Below are positions 1 through 8,085 of a stretch of DNA of 64,000 nt, piece after piece. The stretch comes from Bacteroidales bacterium M3 (lineage in GTDB: Bacteria > Bacteroidota > Bacteroidia > Bacteroidales > Muribaculaceae), in NCBI GenBank assembly GCA_001689445.1, contig LUJN01000042.1, positions 1 through 64,000 of the forward strand, written 5' to 3'. Every line of letters starts with the position of its first letter. The stretch's first letter is position 1. Position numbers and translations under genes: made by a program. Below the pieces are notes generated by a model. That model was not told the DNA's origin. It did not search any database and saw nothing but the letters and a program-made list of their open reading frames with translations.

Positions 1-3
1 ATA

Positions 4-110
<107 letters not shown>

Positions 111-115
111 CCTAA

Positions 116-159
116 GGCCGCCCGGAAGGACCGAGTCCCTCCGGGCGGCCACTTTTTTA
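116..159 (+). terminator. Rho-independent terminator of the rRNA operon
   Basis: GGCCGCCCGGAAGGA (116-130) pairs with TCCCTCCGGGCGGCC (136-150) in a nearly perfect GC-rich stem, followed by six T at 153-158. It lies a few bases after the 5S gene. Confidence 0.93.
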
Positions 160-165
160 TGTCCC

Positions 166-260
166 CGCCATTATGGCTGTAATGGCTATCATAGCTGTTA
201 TGGCTATTACAGCTCAACTATTAATAGCCGCCATGGCTATTAGCTATCACTGTCTCCTAT
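166..260. repeat. Degenerate TATGGCTRTTA-like short repeats
   Basis: Between the rRNA terminator and the transporter gene, the words ATGGCT, TATGGCTATTA and their complement TAATAGCC recur about seven times in both orientations over roughly 90 bases. No gene was recognised here. The repeats may come from local slippage, or form weak secondary structure after the rRNA operon. Confidence 0.5.
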
Positions 261-278
261 TGTCCCGCTAATCCAATG

Positions 279-298
279 TGGCACGCCGCGTCCCTACA
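279..298. repeat. REP-like half element (copy A)
   Basis: GGCACGCCGCGTCCCTACA lies 3' of the EamA gene. It shares GGCACGCCGCGT with the palindrome at 20379-20399. Its complement begins TGTAGGGAC, as do the arms of the inverted repeat at 62250-62325. All three are intergenic. I read them as members of one family of short extragenic palindromes; that is inference from three copies. Confidence 0.45.
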
Positions 299-373
299 GG
301 ATGTGGGGGCGACAGCGGGCATGATGGGTGACGGCTATTGGGGGCTTGTGGTGGTGGGTTTGTGGTGTTGGGA

Positions 374-1249
374 TTAGCGGGAGCCGAGGACGAGGAATAT
401 GAGGCCGATGAGGAGGAGGGTGAGATCGATGAACTTGAGGCGGATGTTTTTCTCGTGGAGGATTGTGACGCCATATAGGAATGAGACGATGACGCTGCCT
501 CGGCGTATCATTGACACTACGGCTATCATGGAGCCGGGGAGGGAGAGGGAATAGAAGTAGGCGATGTCGGCTATTGTAAGGAATATGGATATGCAGGGTA
601 TAGTCCACCGCCATGTGAATGGGGTGGTGTCGCGTTGGCGGCGTTTTATGACGGCAATTGTGACACCCATGATGATGCATTGGTAGAGTGAGTACCATGC
701 CTGTACTTCAAGTGGCTTGTAGTGGCCGAGGAGATGCTTGTCATAAAGCCCCGACACAGCCCCGAGCATGGTTGCACCGATAGCGAGCCACAGCCAACGG
801 CTATGGCCCATTGAGAATCCTTCGCGCGAGCCGATGCGGCTAATGAAGAACAACGAGGCTATTCCAAGTGATATGCCTACCCATTGCATCCAGTTGAGTC
901 TCTCGCCAAACAGGAATAGGGCGCCAATGAGGACGAGTACGGGGCGGCTTGCGTTAACGGGGCCGGCTATTGTCAACGGGAGATGCTTGATGCTGAAATA
1001 ACCCAACAGCCATGAGGATAGAACTATGAGAGATTTGACCAATATGGCGGCATGGCCTGTGGCTGTGTTGCCAAGACCGATTTCGCCATTGGCGAGACAG
1101 CCGATGATGACAGGCGACATGAACAGGGTGCCGAACAGCGTATTGAGGAACAGCACCGTGAGCACGTTGTTGCGGCTCACCGACAGTTTCTTGAAGATGT
1201 CGTAGAACCCCAGGCACAGGGCTGACGCGATGGCAAGGAATACCCACAT
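374..1249 (-). CDS. EamA-family (DMT) transporter
   Basis: This 291-aa protein has about ten hydrophobic helices in two similar halves, as in the drug/metabolite transporter superfamily. Its N-terminus, MWVFLAIASALCLGFYDIFK, resembles the start of EamA repeats, and a second repeat opens near GAVSGLYDKHLL. The likely role is inner-membrane transport or efflux of a small metabolite; the substrate cannot be inferred. The reading frame extends 14 codons upstream, but I start it at the ATG that forms a TAATG overlap with the antiporter stop codon, which points to translational coupling. It is the last gene of a leftward operon. Confidence 0.85.
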   Translation of the reverse strand: MWVFLAIASALCLGFYDIFKKLSVSRNNVLTVLFLNTLFGTLFMSPVIIGCLANGEIGLGNTATGHAAILVKSLIVLSSWLLGYFSIKHLPLTIAGPVNASRPVLVLIGALFLFGERLNWMQWVGISLGIASLFFISRIGSREGFSMGHSRWLWLAIGATMLGAVSGLYDKHLLGHYKPLEVQAWYSLYQCIIMGVTIAVIKRRQRDTTPFTWRWTIPCISIFLTIADIAYFYSLSLPGSMIAVVSMIRRGSVIVSFLYGVTILHEKNIRLKFIDLTLLLIGLIFLVLGSR

Positions 1250-3549
1250 TATTTGAGCTGTGCGAGGGTCTTGGGATTGCCTACGAGCCACAGGATGTCC
1301 TGGACGTTGAAGCGTGTAGTGCCGTCGGGGTAGGTGTAGGAGCCGTCGGGATGCTGTACGGCGACAAGGAGTGCGGAATATTGCTCGCGGATGCCGCCCG
1401 AAGCCGATGTCTTGCCTATGAGCGGCGATGTCTCGGACAGCTGTATGCTGGTGAACTTTATATTCCGAACATCAGTCGTGTCGGACGAGGATGTATCGTC
1501 AGAGGTGCTTTTGCCGACGACATCGAGCAGCCGTTGTATCTGTTCGTCGGTGCCGATGACGCCAAGGACATCGCCGGGGAATATGCGTGTATCCCCCTTG
1601 GGGACGAGTATCACCGACGACCCGCGCTGGATGCTCGACACATTTACCCCGTAACGCTGACGCAGGTTGGAGTCTATTAGCCTCTCCCCGACAAACGGGC
1701 ATGAGTAGCCGACCTCGACATATGCAAGGTGGAGGTCGGAGATGAGGTTATTGTTGCGGCCGCTGCGGCGCAGCTCGCGCTCGTTGAGATTATTCAGAAA
1801 TTTTGATTCGATACCCCTCATGCGCTTTTTCACCTTTCCCGAAAGGAATATCAGCAGCAACAGGAACACACCGAGTCCGGCAGCCCATCCCACCCTCATG
1901 GAGTAGATGGAACTGAGCAGATAGATGATGAACCCCAACGCTATGAGCGTACGGAATATCCTCATAACGATAAGTGGGACATCAAAATGAGCGTTGGCTT
2001 CACGCAGCCGTCGACGCTCAACTTTCTTTGACGAGGGGTAGGAGAGGGCGAGAAGGAACGGCGCCATTGCGCTGAGAGCGATGAACGCGCAGAGTAGGCG
2101 TCCCCACCCGTCGGAAATCTCAAGGCAGAACGGGAGCAGCCATTTCATTGTCACCAGGATAATCGCTATCAGCACGATAGAATAGAGCATGATACGCCAC
2201 AGGTAGCGTTGCAGCACCGATGACCACAGGGCCTTTGTCTCGCTCTCAGACGATGCCTGCTTGGTATAGCGGTCGATGAGGAAATGAAGACGTTTGGGCA
2301 GATGACGCTCAATCTTGTTGTAAACCGGGTCGGCCATGCGGATAAAGTAGGGGGTGGTGAAAGTCGTAATCACTGACACGGCAACGACGATGGGGTAGAT
2401 GTTGGGGTCGAGCACGCCGAGCGACATGCCGAGAGAGGCGATGATGAAAGCAAACTCGCCAATCTGGGTCAGCGAGAAGCCGCTTTCGATAGCCACCCGC
2501 AGTGTCTGTCCCGTCAGCAGCATACCCGCAGTCCCGAACAGTATCATGCCTACAATCACTACAGCCGACAATATCAATATCGGTGCCCAGAATTTTACTA
2601 TGATGGTCGGGTCGACCATCATGCCTACCGATATGAAAAACACAGCTCCGAACAGGTCCTTAACCGGGGAGACGACCCGCTCGATACGTTCAGCATCAGA
2701 CGTGCCCGCGAGTATCGAACCCATGACAAACGCACCGAGGGCAAGCGAAAAGCCGCAATAGACCGAGAACACGGCCATCCCGAGGCATAGCCCCATTGAG
2801 ATGATGAGCAGGGTCTCTTCATTGAGATAGCGACGGGCCGAATTGAGCACGCTCGGCAGAACGAATACCCCCACAAGAAACCATATAATGAGGAAAAACG
2901 CCAGCTTGCCCACGCTGAAAAGCATCTCGCCCCCCTCGACAGTGTTGTTTATCGCGATGGAGGAGAGTATCACCATCATCAACACGGCAAAGAGGTCTTC
3001 GACTATGAGCACGGCAAAAATCATCGAGGCAAACTTTTTCTGCTTGAGATTCAAGTCAGTTAGAGCCTTTATAATTATAGTGGTCGAGGACATAGACAAC
3101 ATGCCGCCGAGGAAAAGGCTGTTGATGTGGGAAAAGCCGAGCAGATGTCCTATAGCAAATCCTGCCCCCATCATGCCGATGACAATAATTAGGGCGGTGA
3201 CAATCGCCGAGCCGCCCACATTGACAAGTTTCTTGAAACTGAATTCGAGTCCAAGCGAGAACAACAGCACCACGATGCCAATCTGCGCCCAGAAGTCTAT
3301 GTTGGATATCGTAGTTACCGAAGGGAGGTATTCAAAATGCGGGCTTGCAAGGAATCCCGCCACTATATAGCCGAGTACGACCGGCTGTTTCATCCACTTG
3401 AACAGCAACGTGACCGCCGCACCGAGGATAAGGATAAAGGCGAGATCGGATATCAGCCCGTCAACAGCCACTTCGGATATTTCAGATGTATCGTCTATTA
3501 CCGTCTTTGTGGCCTCGGGCGAAATCAGTGTAAGTATGTCCAATAGCAT
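1249..3549 (-). CDS. CPA2-family cation:proton antiporter with C-terminal RCK_C domains
   Basis: The 766-aa protein begins with a Na/H-exchanger membrane domain (about residues 30-420) of the KefB/KefC type, with VVLGYIVAGFLASPH and LLFSLGLEFSFKKL. About four extra membrane helices follow (450-600), then a soluble tail with two TrkA-C/RCK_C-like modules (about 635-690 and 705-766). There is no obvious nucleotide-binding TrkA_N domain, so gating probably relies on the RCK_C ligand pockets alone. Expected role: monovalent cation/proton exchange at the inner membrane for pH or ion homeostasis. It is encoded 42 bases after the MgtC-type gene and overlaps the EamA gene by one base. Confidence 0.9.
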   Translation of the reverse strand: MLLDILTLISPEATKTVIDDTSEISEVAVDGLISDLAFILILGAAVTLLFKWMKQPVVLGYIVAGFLASPHFEYLPSVTTISNIDFWAQIGIVVLLFSLGLEFSFKKLVNVGGSAIVTALIIVIGMMGAGFAIGHLLGFSHINSLFLGGMLSMSSTTIIIKALTDLNLKQKKFASMIFAVLIVEDLFAVLMMVILSSIAINNTVEGGEMLFSVGKLAFFLIIWFLVGVFVLPSVLNSARRYLNEETLLIISMGLCLGMAVFSVYCGFSLALGAFVMGSILAGTSDAERIERVVSPVKDLFGAVFFISVGMMVDPTIIVKFWAPILILSAVVIVGMILFGTAGMLLTGQTLRVAIESGFSLTQIGEFAFIIASLGMSLGVLDPNIYPIVVAVSVITTFTTPYFIRMADPVYNKIERHLPKRLHFLIDRYTKQASSESETKALWSSVLQRYLWRIMLYSIVLIAIILVTMKWLLPFCLEISDGWGRLLCAFIALSAMAPFLLALSYPSSKKVERRRLREANAHFDVPLIVMRIFRTLIALGFIIYLLSSIYSMRVGWAAGLGVFLLLLIFLSGKVKKRMRGIESKFLNNLNERELRRSGRNNNLISDLHLAYVEVGYSCPFVGERLIDSNLRQRYGVNVSSIQRGSSVILVPKGDTRIFPGDVLGVIGTDEQIQRLLDVVGKSTSDDTSSSDTTDVRNIKFTSIQLSETSPLIGKTSASGGIREQYSALLVAVQHPDGSYTYPDGTTRFNVQDILWLVGNPKTLAQLK

Positions 3550-3591
3550 TGTAGATATGATGTTTTTTCAGTTTCAGCGGATTGCCGCGTG

Positions 3592-4317
3592 CTATATGCT
3601 GACTTGGTTTGCGAGTGAGATGGCTATGGTGTTGTTGACCTTGCGGAGTTCGGCAAAGAGGTGCATATATTCGGTCGTCTCCTTCAGCAGCACCACGAGG
3701 TTGAGCCGTGTGACCGACAGGTCATACTCATACTCCACGTAAAAGTTGGTCAGTGTCACATTGTTGGCTTGCAACACAGCCCTGTAAGGCTCTATGTCCT
3801 CGACAATCGCCCCCACTTTAAGGCGGATGATGCGTGACTCGGTGCCCATGCGTATGTGATGCTCATACCTGTCGAGCATCACGAGTATAAAGAGCACGAG
3901 AACCGTGGCGATAATTGAGACGGCATACATCCCGACGCCCACGGTCATGCCGATGGTGGCTATCATCCATATGCCGGCCGCAGTCGTCAGACCGCGCACC
4001 GACCCCTTCATCTGTATTATGGCTCCGGCACCGAGAAAACCGATGCCGGTTATCACCTGCGCGGCAATGCGGCCCGGGTCGCCGTTCTTTAGCCCCATAT
4101 ATTCCTGAGGAACGTATATCGAAAGGAGCATCGCGAGTGTCGCGCCCATAGATATGAGGGCAAAGGTGCGCACACCCGCCGTCTGCCCCTTGCGCTTGCG
4201 CTCGTATCCGACCACGCATCCCAGGAGGAGGCTCAACACGAGCTTGAACGCCGCAGAGGCGGTGGTGACCTCTACGGAGTTTATTGCCTCATAGAAAGAA
4301 TTGAATATCCCGGTCAT
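3592..4317 (-). CDS. MgtC/SapB family membrane protein
   Basis: The 241-aa protein starts with four to five membrane helices carrying MgtC family signatures: LLLGCVVGYERKRKGQTAG, GVRTFALISMGATLAM, and GIGFLGAGAII with the following RGLTTAAGIW. A soluble C-terminal domain of about 90 residues follows, probably ACT-like. Family members are tied to magnesium limitation, acid stress and control of the F-type ATPase; the role here is not shown by sequence. The frame is open for 28 codons upstream, but that would overlap the preceding gene, so I choose the internal ATG 13 bases after its stop. Confidence 0.88.
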   Translation of the reverse strand: MTGIFNSFYEAINSVEVTTASAAFKLVLSLLLGCVVGYERKRKGQTAGVRTFALISMGATLAMLLSIYVPQEYMGLKNGDPGRIAAQVITGIGFLGAGAIIQMKGSVRGLTTAAGIWMIATIGMTVGVGMYAVSIIATVLVLFILVMLDRYEHHIRMGTESRIIRLKVGAIVEDIEPYRAVLQANNVTLTNFYVEYEYDLSVTRLNLVVLLKETTEYMHLFAELRKVNNTIAISLANQVSI

Positions 4318-4330
4318 TTTGCAGAAGCCG

Positions 4331-5242
4331 TTACTTTTTGAGCGTAAAGCGGCGTGAGGTGAGCCGGAAATTGTCGGCAAACAGTTCCACAAGATATTCA
4401 CCGGGATTCAAGGCCGTGTTCACATCCCAGTATATGTGTATTCCCGATATTTCCTCGCCGGCGTATTCCACGGTCTTGCGGGCCGTGTACTGTATCTTGC
4501 CGCCTTCAAAGGGGAAACTGCCCGCGCCGCCGAGGAGTGTACCTTCGGGGGAGGTTATGCGCAGATATATTGTCTTCTCGCCGACCGGGGTGGAGTTGTT
4601 CTGCGGTATGGTGAAAGTCACGACGAGCTGCTTGGCCTTGGTGACATTCTTCTCCTCCTTGCCGTTCTTCTTCAGCCCGCGTAGCGACACGCCGGTCACG
4701 TTGAGCTTCTCGGCAAGGGTCATTCTCTCCGACAGCTCTTCGTTGCGGCGGCTTGTGCTCACTACCTGCGACGACAGCTGCTCGTTGCGCTGCTTGATTT
4801 CTTGGTTCTCGGCACGCAAGCCGGCGTTTTCCTTGCCGAGCGAGTCTATCTGTGCGACATAATGGCGCATGATGTTCTTGAGAGTCGAGATTTCATCCTG
4901 CAGCTGCTTTATGCGCTTCTGGCTCTTGACTTTCTCGTTGTTAAGCTCCTGCAACAGTTTTTCCACCTTGCTTTTCGCGGCAGAGTATTTTGCCACGAGC
5001 GAGTCGTTGGCGAGCATCTGAGACTGGTTTTCATATTGGCGGAACTCCACATCCAGGGCCTGATATTCATTGGCGAGCTGCAGTTGCTCGTTAGTGAGTT
5101 GCAGTTGTTCGTTGGCCTCACGGGTCTCGTTGAGCTTGCGCGACATGCTCGTGGTGGTGATGACTATCGCCACTATCGCAATCAGGAGCAACGCGCCAAG
5201 CGCGATGACGCCCCATAGCAGTTGTTTCGGTTTCTTGTCCAT
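4331..5242 (-). CDS. Single-pass membrane protein with long coiled coil and C-terminal beta domain
   Basis: Not a named family that I recognise. The 303-aa protein has one membrane helix (about residues 9-29), then a coiled coil to about residue 180 that includes the repeat EQLQLTNEQLQLANE. A C-terminal domain of about 110 residues (LVVTFTIPQNN ... YIRITSPEG-like strands ... LVELFADNF) looks like a beta-sandwich. The order suggests a periplasmic rod with a globular head. It is the first gene of the leftward operon with the MgtC-type and antiporter genes, and has a good promoter at 5271-5301, so a structural or regulatory link to these transporters is possible but unproven. Confidence 0.75.
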   Translation of the reverse strand: MDKKPKQLLWGVIALGALLLIAIVAIVITTTSMSRKLNETREANEQLQLTNEQLQLANEYQALDVEFRQYENQSQMLANDSLVAKYSAAKSKVEKLLQELNNEKVKSQKRIKQLQDEISTLKNIMRHYVAQIDSLGKENAGLRAENQEIKQRNEQLSSQVVSTSRRNEELSERMTLAEKLNVTGVSLRGLKKNGKEEKNVTKAKQLVVTFTIPQNNSTPVGEKTIYLRITSPEGTLLGGAGSFPFEGGKIQYTARKTVEYAGEEISGIHIYWDVNTALNPGEYLVELFADNFRLTSRRFTLKK

Positions 5243-5270
5243 GTCTTGGCTTTTTATTGTTTTATAGCTA

Positions 5271-5301
5271 CAAAGTTAGCAAAAATCGTATAAAAGACAA
5301 A
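5271..5301 (-). promoter_or_regulatory. Bacteroidetes-type promoter of the coiled-coil/mgtC/antiporter operon
   Basis: Read leftward, TTTG (5301-5298) and TAACTTTG (5278-5271) are 19 bases apart and match the Bacteroidetes -33/-7 pattern exactly. The expected start of transcription near 5264 gives a short leader before the ATG at 5242. The -33 box touches the ferredoxin terminator stem. Confidence 0.7.
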
Positions 5302-5331
5302 AGGACGGCTCCCGGATGGGAACGCGTCCTT
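5301..5331 (-). terminator. Terminator of the ferredoxin gene
   Basis: AAGGACG (5301-5307) pairs with CGTCCTT (5325-5331), with a further TCCC/GGGA pairing inside. On the minus strand the stem is followed by TTGTCTTTTA. It lies just after the ferredoxin stop codon. Confidence 0.75.
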
Positions 5332-5353
5332 CAGTCTTTTTCCCTGCGGAAGA

Positions 5354-5524
5354 TTATTCCCCGGGTATGATTGCCTCGCTCGGGCAAACCTCTGCGCAAG
5401 AGCCGCACTCGATGCAAGTGTCGGGATCGATGTGGTAGATGTCGCCCTCGGAGATTGCTTCTACGGGACATACGGGCAGACATGTGCCACAAGCCACGCA
5501 GCTGTCGGTAATAACGTAAGCCAT
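5354..5524 (-). CDS. 2[4Fe-4S] ferredoxin
   Basis: This 56-aa protein, MAYVITDSCVACGTC to SEAIIPGE, has two cluster-binding motifs: Cys9, 12, 15 and 19, and Cys37, 40, 43 and 47, each of the form CxxCxxCxxxCP. That is the clostridial-type bicluster ferredoxin, a small cytoplasmic electron carrier for low-potential reactions such as pyruvate:ferredoxin oxidoreductase. It stands alone with its own promoter (5573-5602) and terminator (5301-5331), as expected for a monocistronic, highly expressed gene. The length is typical of the family. Confidence 0.96.
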   Translation of the reverse strand: MAYVITDSCVACGTCLPVCPVEAISEGDIYHIDPDTCIECGSCAEVCPSEAIIPGE

Positions 5525-5572
5525 AATAATTAGAAATTAGATATTATACGAATTGTGTTGCTTATACGTGTG

Positions 5573-5602
5573 CAAAAGTACGGCTTTTTGAGAATATACA
5601 AG
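5573..5602 (-). promoter_or_regulatory. Promoter of the ferredoxin gene
   Basis: Leftward, CTTG (5602-5599) and TACTTTTG (5580-5573) are 18 bases apart. The -7 box fits TAnnTTTG and the -33 box matches three of four bases. The ATG is at 5524, giving a leader of about 45 bases. Confidence 0.6.
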
Positions 5603-5674
5603 GACTTTGCCGTAAATTTTTTTGTAAAAAGCGAAAAAAGGGGCTTGGATAGTTCCGCATAGAAAAGATTTTAT

Positions 5675-5682
5675 TAACTTTG
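5675..5682 (+). promoter_or_regulatory. -7 box upstream of the 5755 glycosyltransferase
   Basis: TAACTTTG fits TAnnTTTG and lies 72 bases before the chosen ATG. No good TTTG was seen at the right distance upstream, so only half of the promoter is supported. Confidence 0.4.
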
Positions 5683-5754
5683 ATGTCAGCAAACGCAGTT
5701 CGACGGCATATATTGCCGTGCCGGGCGATGCCGGTCAACCAACTATTGTCTGTT

Positions 5755-6537
5755 ATGAATCCCCTGTTTTCAATAATTACGGTCACCTACAATGCCGCCG
5801 CGACATTGCCGGCGACATTGCGCAGTGTCCGTGAGCAGACATGCGGCCTATACGAGCATATAATCATGGATGGTGCTTCCTCCGACGCCACCCTTGAGAT
5901 AGCCCGCGACGGGGCCGACGGGCGATGCCGCATCTATTCCTCGCCCGACCGGGGGCTGTATGACGCCATGAACAAGGCGATGGCCGAGGCTCGGGGCGAG
6001 TACCTGATATTCCTCAACTCAGGCGACCGTTTCCATTCACCAGGCACGTTACAGCTTGTAGCCGATGCAGTGTTGGAGCAGGGAAATGATTTTCCCGGTG
6101 TCGTCTACGGTCAGACCGATCTTGTGGATGCCGACGGGCATCGGGTCGGCGCGCGGCATCTTACGGCACCCGAGAGTCTCACCCTCCAATCGTTTTCCGA
6201 CGGCATGGTGGTGTGCCATCAGGCTTTTATCGCCCTGCGCAAGGTGACAGGCCACTATGACCTGCGCTACCGTTTCTCGGCCGACTATGAATGGTGCATA
6301 CGATGTCTGCAACGCTCGCGGCGCAATCTTTACCTGCCCGAGGTGCTCATCGACTACCTGTCGGAGGGGCTGACCACACGCAACCGATACAAGTCGTTGC
6401 GGGAACGTTTTGCAATAATGTCGCGCTATTACGGGTTCTGGAGCACGGTGGGTCGCCATGTACGGTTCATCCCTCGTTTCCTGCGGTGGCGTCGTGAAGA
6501 GCGCAACAGGGTCAAAAACAACTGTCAAGATAACTAA
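5755..6537 (+). CDS. Family 2 glycosyltransferase (WcaE-like)
   Basis: The 260-aa GT-A protein opens with PLFSIITVTYNAAATLPATL and has IIMDGASSDATLEIA, SSPDRGLYDAMNKAM and YLIFLNSGDRF. The NSGD form of the metal-binding motif and the DRGLYDAMNKG-type helix are usual in WcaE-like transferases of surface polysaccharide pathways. It probably acts at the cytoplasmic face of the inner membrane on a lipid-linked sugar. The frame is open for 25 codons upstream, but the alignable protein starts at this Met. It stands apart from the large capsule locus, followed by an unrelated GYF_2/CD225 gene 13 bases later, so its acceptor is unknown. Confidence 0.88.
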   Translation: MNPLFSIITVTYNAAATLPATLRSVREQTCGLYEHIIMDGASSDATLEIARDGADGRCRIYSSPDRGLYDAMNKAMAEARGEYLIFLNSGDRFHSPGTLQLVADAVLEQGNDFPGVVYGQTDLVDADGHRVGARHLTAPESLTLQSFSDGMVVCHQAFIALRKVTGHYDLRYRFSADYEWCIRCLQRSRRNLYLPEVLIDYLSEGLTTRNRYKSLRERFAIMSRYYGFWSTVGRHVRFIPRFLRWRREERNRVKNNCQDN

Positions 6538-6550
6538 AACTTATAAAGAT

Positions 6551-7102
6551 ATGAAATATTACATCGCTGTCAACAACCAGCATCAAGGTCCTTACACGGT
6601 TGAGGAGCTTAAGTCGATGAACATAGCCCCTGACACCTATGTGTGGTGTGAGGGTATGGCTGAATGGACCAAGGCATCGGATGTCGAGGAGATACGCCAG
6701 GTAATGGTCGAGCCTTCAATGCCCTCAATGCCGCAGGCCGGTCCCGCAGTGCCGCCTCCCTGCACTCCTGTGCAGCCGCAGCCTACGTATGCTGCGGGTG
6801 GAGCAACCCCGCAACAGGCTCCTGTCGTGCCTCCCAAATCGTGGCTCGTAGAGTCGATACTCGTCACGCTGTTCTGCTGTCTGCCGTTTGGCATCGTTGG
6901 CATCATCAAGGCTTCCGAGACCAATTCGGCCATATCGCGTGGCGACTTTGCCGCCGCCGAGGCTTCATCGCGTGATGCCGGGAAGTGGACCAAAATCGGA
7001 TTTTGGGTAGGCATAGGAGTAGCTGTGCTGTATATCCTGTTCTACGTGGTGATTTTTGCGATTGCAGGATTTTCGTCTGTCTCAGACTCGTTTTCCTATT
7101 GA
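6551..7102 (+). CDS. GYF_2 (DUF4339) and CD225/dispanin-domain membrane protein
   Basis: The 183-aa protein has an N-terminal GYF_2 module (MKYYIAVNNQHQGPYTVEEL to about residue 55, with VWCEGMAEWTKASDV), then a proline-rich linker of about 40 residues. The C-terminal CD225-like part has two hydrophobic segments (SILVTLFCCLPFGIVGIIKA and IGVAVLYILFYVVIFAIAG) around a basic and acidic loop with ASSRDAGKWTKIG. This pairing is common in bacterial dispanin-like proteins of unknown role; the eukaryotic relatives alter membrane fusion and curvature. The start is the Met 13 bases after the glycosyltransferase stop. Confidence 0.85.
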   Translation: MKYYIAVNNQHQGPYTVEELKSMNIAPDTYVWCEGMAEWTKASDVEEIRQVMVEPSMPSMPQAGPAVPPPCTPVQPQPTYAAGGATPQQAPVVPPKSWLVESILVTLFCCLPFGIVGIIKASETNSAISRGDFAAAEASSRDAGKWTKIGFWVGIGVAVLYILFYVVIFAIAGFSSVSDSFSY

Positions 7103-7113
7103 CAACAGATAAA

Positions 7114-7416
7114 ATGACGGTACTTAACACTACTTTCCACGTCGACCGCCGTGTCGGCGTGGAGTTTCTTGCGTGGTTGTGCGATGAGTATATGCCGGCA
7201 GCCCAGTCTTCGCCGTCCGTTTCCTCCACGCGACTGATGCGACTGGTAGAGGAGGTGGCCGAGGGGGCCGATTCATATGCGTTGCATCTTGAAGGTCCCG
7301 ATGCCGACGCTCTTGAGCAGTGGTATCAGCAGTCGGCGCAGCCGTTGTTGCGCGGCCTGTTCAAGCGCGTCGGGCAGAGGGTGGTGCATTTCTCCACCTA
7401 TATGGAGGTGATATGA
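7114..7416 (+). CDS. DUF4286-type protein
   Basis: This 100-aa protein, [20 protein letters not shown] to [11 protein letters not shown], looks like a small alpha/beta fold. Placement just before ruvC with an ATGA stop/start overlap is the usual Bacteroidales arrangement for DUF4286 genes, and that context carries much of the call. The function is not known. The frame is open for 43 codons upstream, which would overlap the GYF_2/CD225 gene; I use the Met 11 bases after that gene's stop. Coupling suggests a role linked to, or stoichiometry matched with, RuvC. Confidence 0.75.
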   Translation: MTVLNTTFHVDRRVGVEFLAWLCDEYMPAAQSSPSVSSTRLMRLVEEVAEGADSYALHLEGPDADALEQWYQQSAQPLLRGLFKRVGQRVVHFSTYMEVI

Positions 7417-8003
7417 GCGGCAACGTGCCATTGCGGGAGTGGGACCGGATAATCATAGGGATAGACCCCGGGACCAATGTCATGGGGTATGGTATACTCG
7501 GAGTCAAGGGGCGCACGCCTGCCATGATAGCGATGGGCGTGATACAGTTGAGCCGTTTTGAGAGCCATTATCTGCGGCTCCGCCGCATCTTTGAGCGTGT
7601 GACAGGTCTCGTGGAGCAATATCTGCCCGATGAAATGGCAATAGAGGCCCCGTTTTTTGGAAAAAATGTGCAGTCGATGCTCAAGCTGGGGCGTGCGCAG
7701 GGGGTCGCCATGGCCGCCGCTCTCTCTCGGGATGTCCCTATCACGGAGTATGAGCCTCGCAAGATAAAGCAGGCTATCACCGGCAACGGGGCGGCAAGCA
7801 AGGAGCAGGTGCAGGAGATGTTGCGTCGCATACTCTCGATAGACCGCGAGGACCTTTTGCCGCAGCTTGACGCCACCGATGCCCTCGGGGCGGCATTGTG
7901 CCATTTTTACGAGAGCGCCAAGCCCGAGATTGCCCGTGGGCCGCGCTCATGGAAGGACTTTATCGCACGTAATCCCGACAGGGTATCGGGGCTTAAGAAA
8001 TAA
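7413..8003 (+). CDS. ruvC: Crossover junction endodeoxyribonuclease RuvC
   Basis: The 196-aa protein resolves Holliday junctions by paired cuts after RuvAB branch migration. All four acidic active-site residues can be placed: Asp18 in IGIDPGT, Glu78 in AIEAPFF, and Asp153 and Asp156 in [14 protein letters not shown]. The length is typical. The frame is open for 31 more codons upstream, but the ATG that overlaps the DUF4286 stop as ATGA fits both the family start and translational coupling. No ruvA or ruvB gene is in the window. Confidence 0.97.
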   Translation: MSGNVPLREWDRIIIGIDPGTNVMGYGILGVKGRTPAMIAMGVIQLSRFESHYLRLRRIFERVTGLVEQYLPDEMAIEAPFFGKNVQSMLKLGRAQGVAMAAALSRDVPITEYEPRKIKQAITGNGAASKEQVQEMLRRILSIDREDLLPQLDATDALGAALCHFYESAKPEIARGPRSWKDFIARNPDRVSGLKK

Positions 8004-8025
8004 GAGGAGCGGCGATAGGTGGGAA

Positions 8026-8057
8026 TTTGAAGATGTAAGTTGATACCCCTATTTTAG
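8026..8057 (+). promoter_or_regulatory. Candidate promoter of the tyrosine recombinase gene
   Basis: TTTG (8026-8029) and TATTTTAG (8050-8057) are 20 bases apart. The second box differs from TAnnTTTG by one base. It lies inside the nested dyad described at 8035-8081, which would put the promoter under control of whatever binds there. Confidence 0.45.
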
Positions 8058-8081
8058 GGGGTCTAATTTTAATCAACTTAC
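8035..8081. promoter_or_regulatory. Nested dyad (candidate operator) before the recombinase gene
   Basis: GTAAGTTGAT (8035-8044) and ATCAACTTAC (8072-8081) are perfect 10-base inverted repeats. Between them, ACCCCTA (8045-8051) and TAGGGGGT (8055-8062) form an inner dyad with one unpaired G. The outer right arm ends four bases before the ATG at 8086. Possible roles: a binding site for a regulator or for the recombinase itself, or an RNA hairpin hiding the start codon. Confidence 0.6.
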
Positions 8082-8085
8082 AGTT

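Noticed and set aside
6458..6550. N-terminal extension of the GYF_2/CD225 protein
   Set aside because: The extra 31 codons overlap the glycosyltransferase gene and do not look like a domain or signal peptide; the GYF_2 domain starts at the internal Met.
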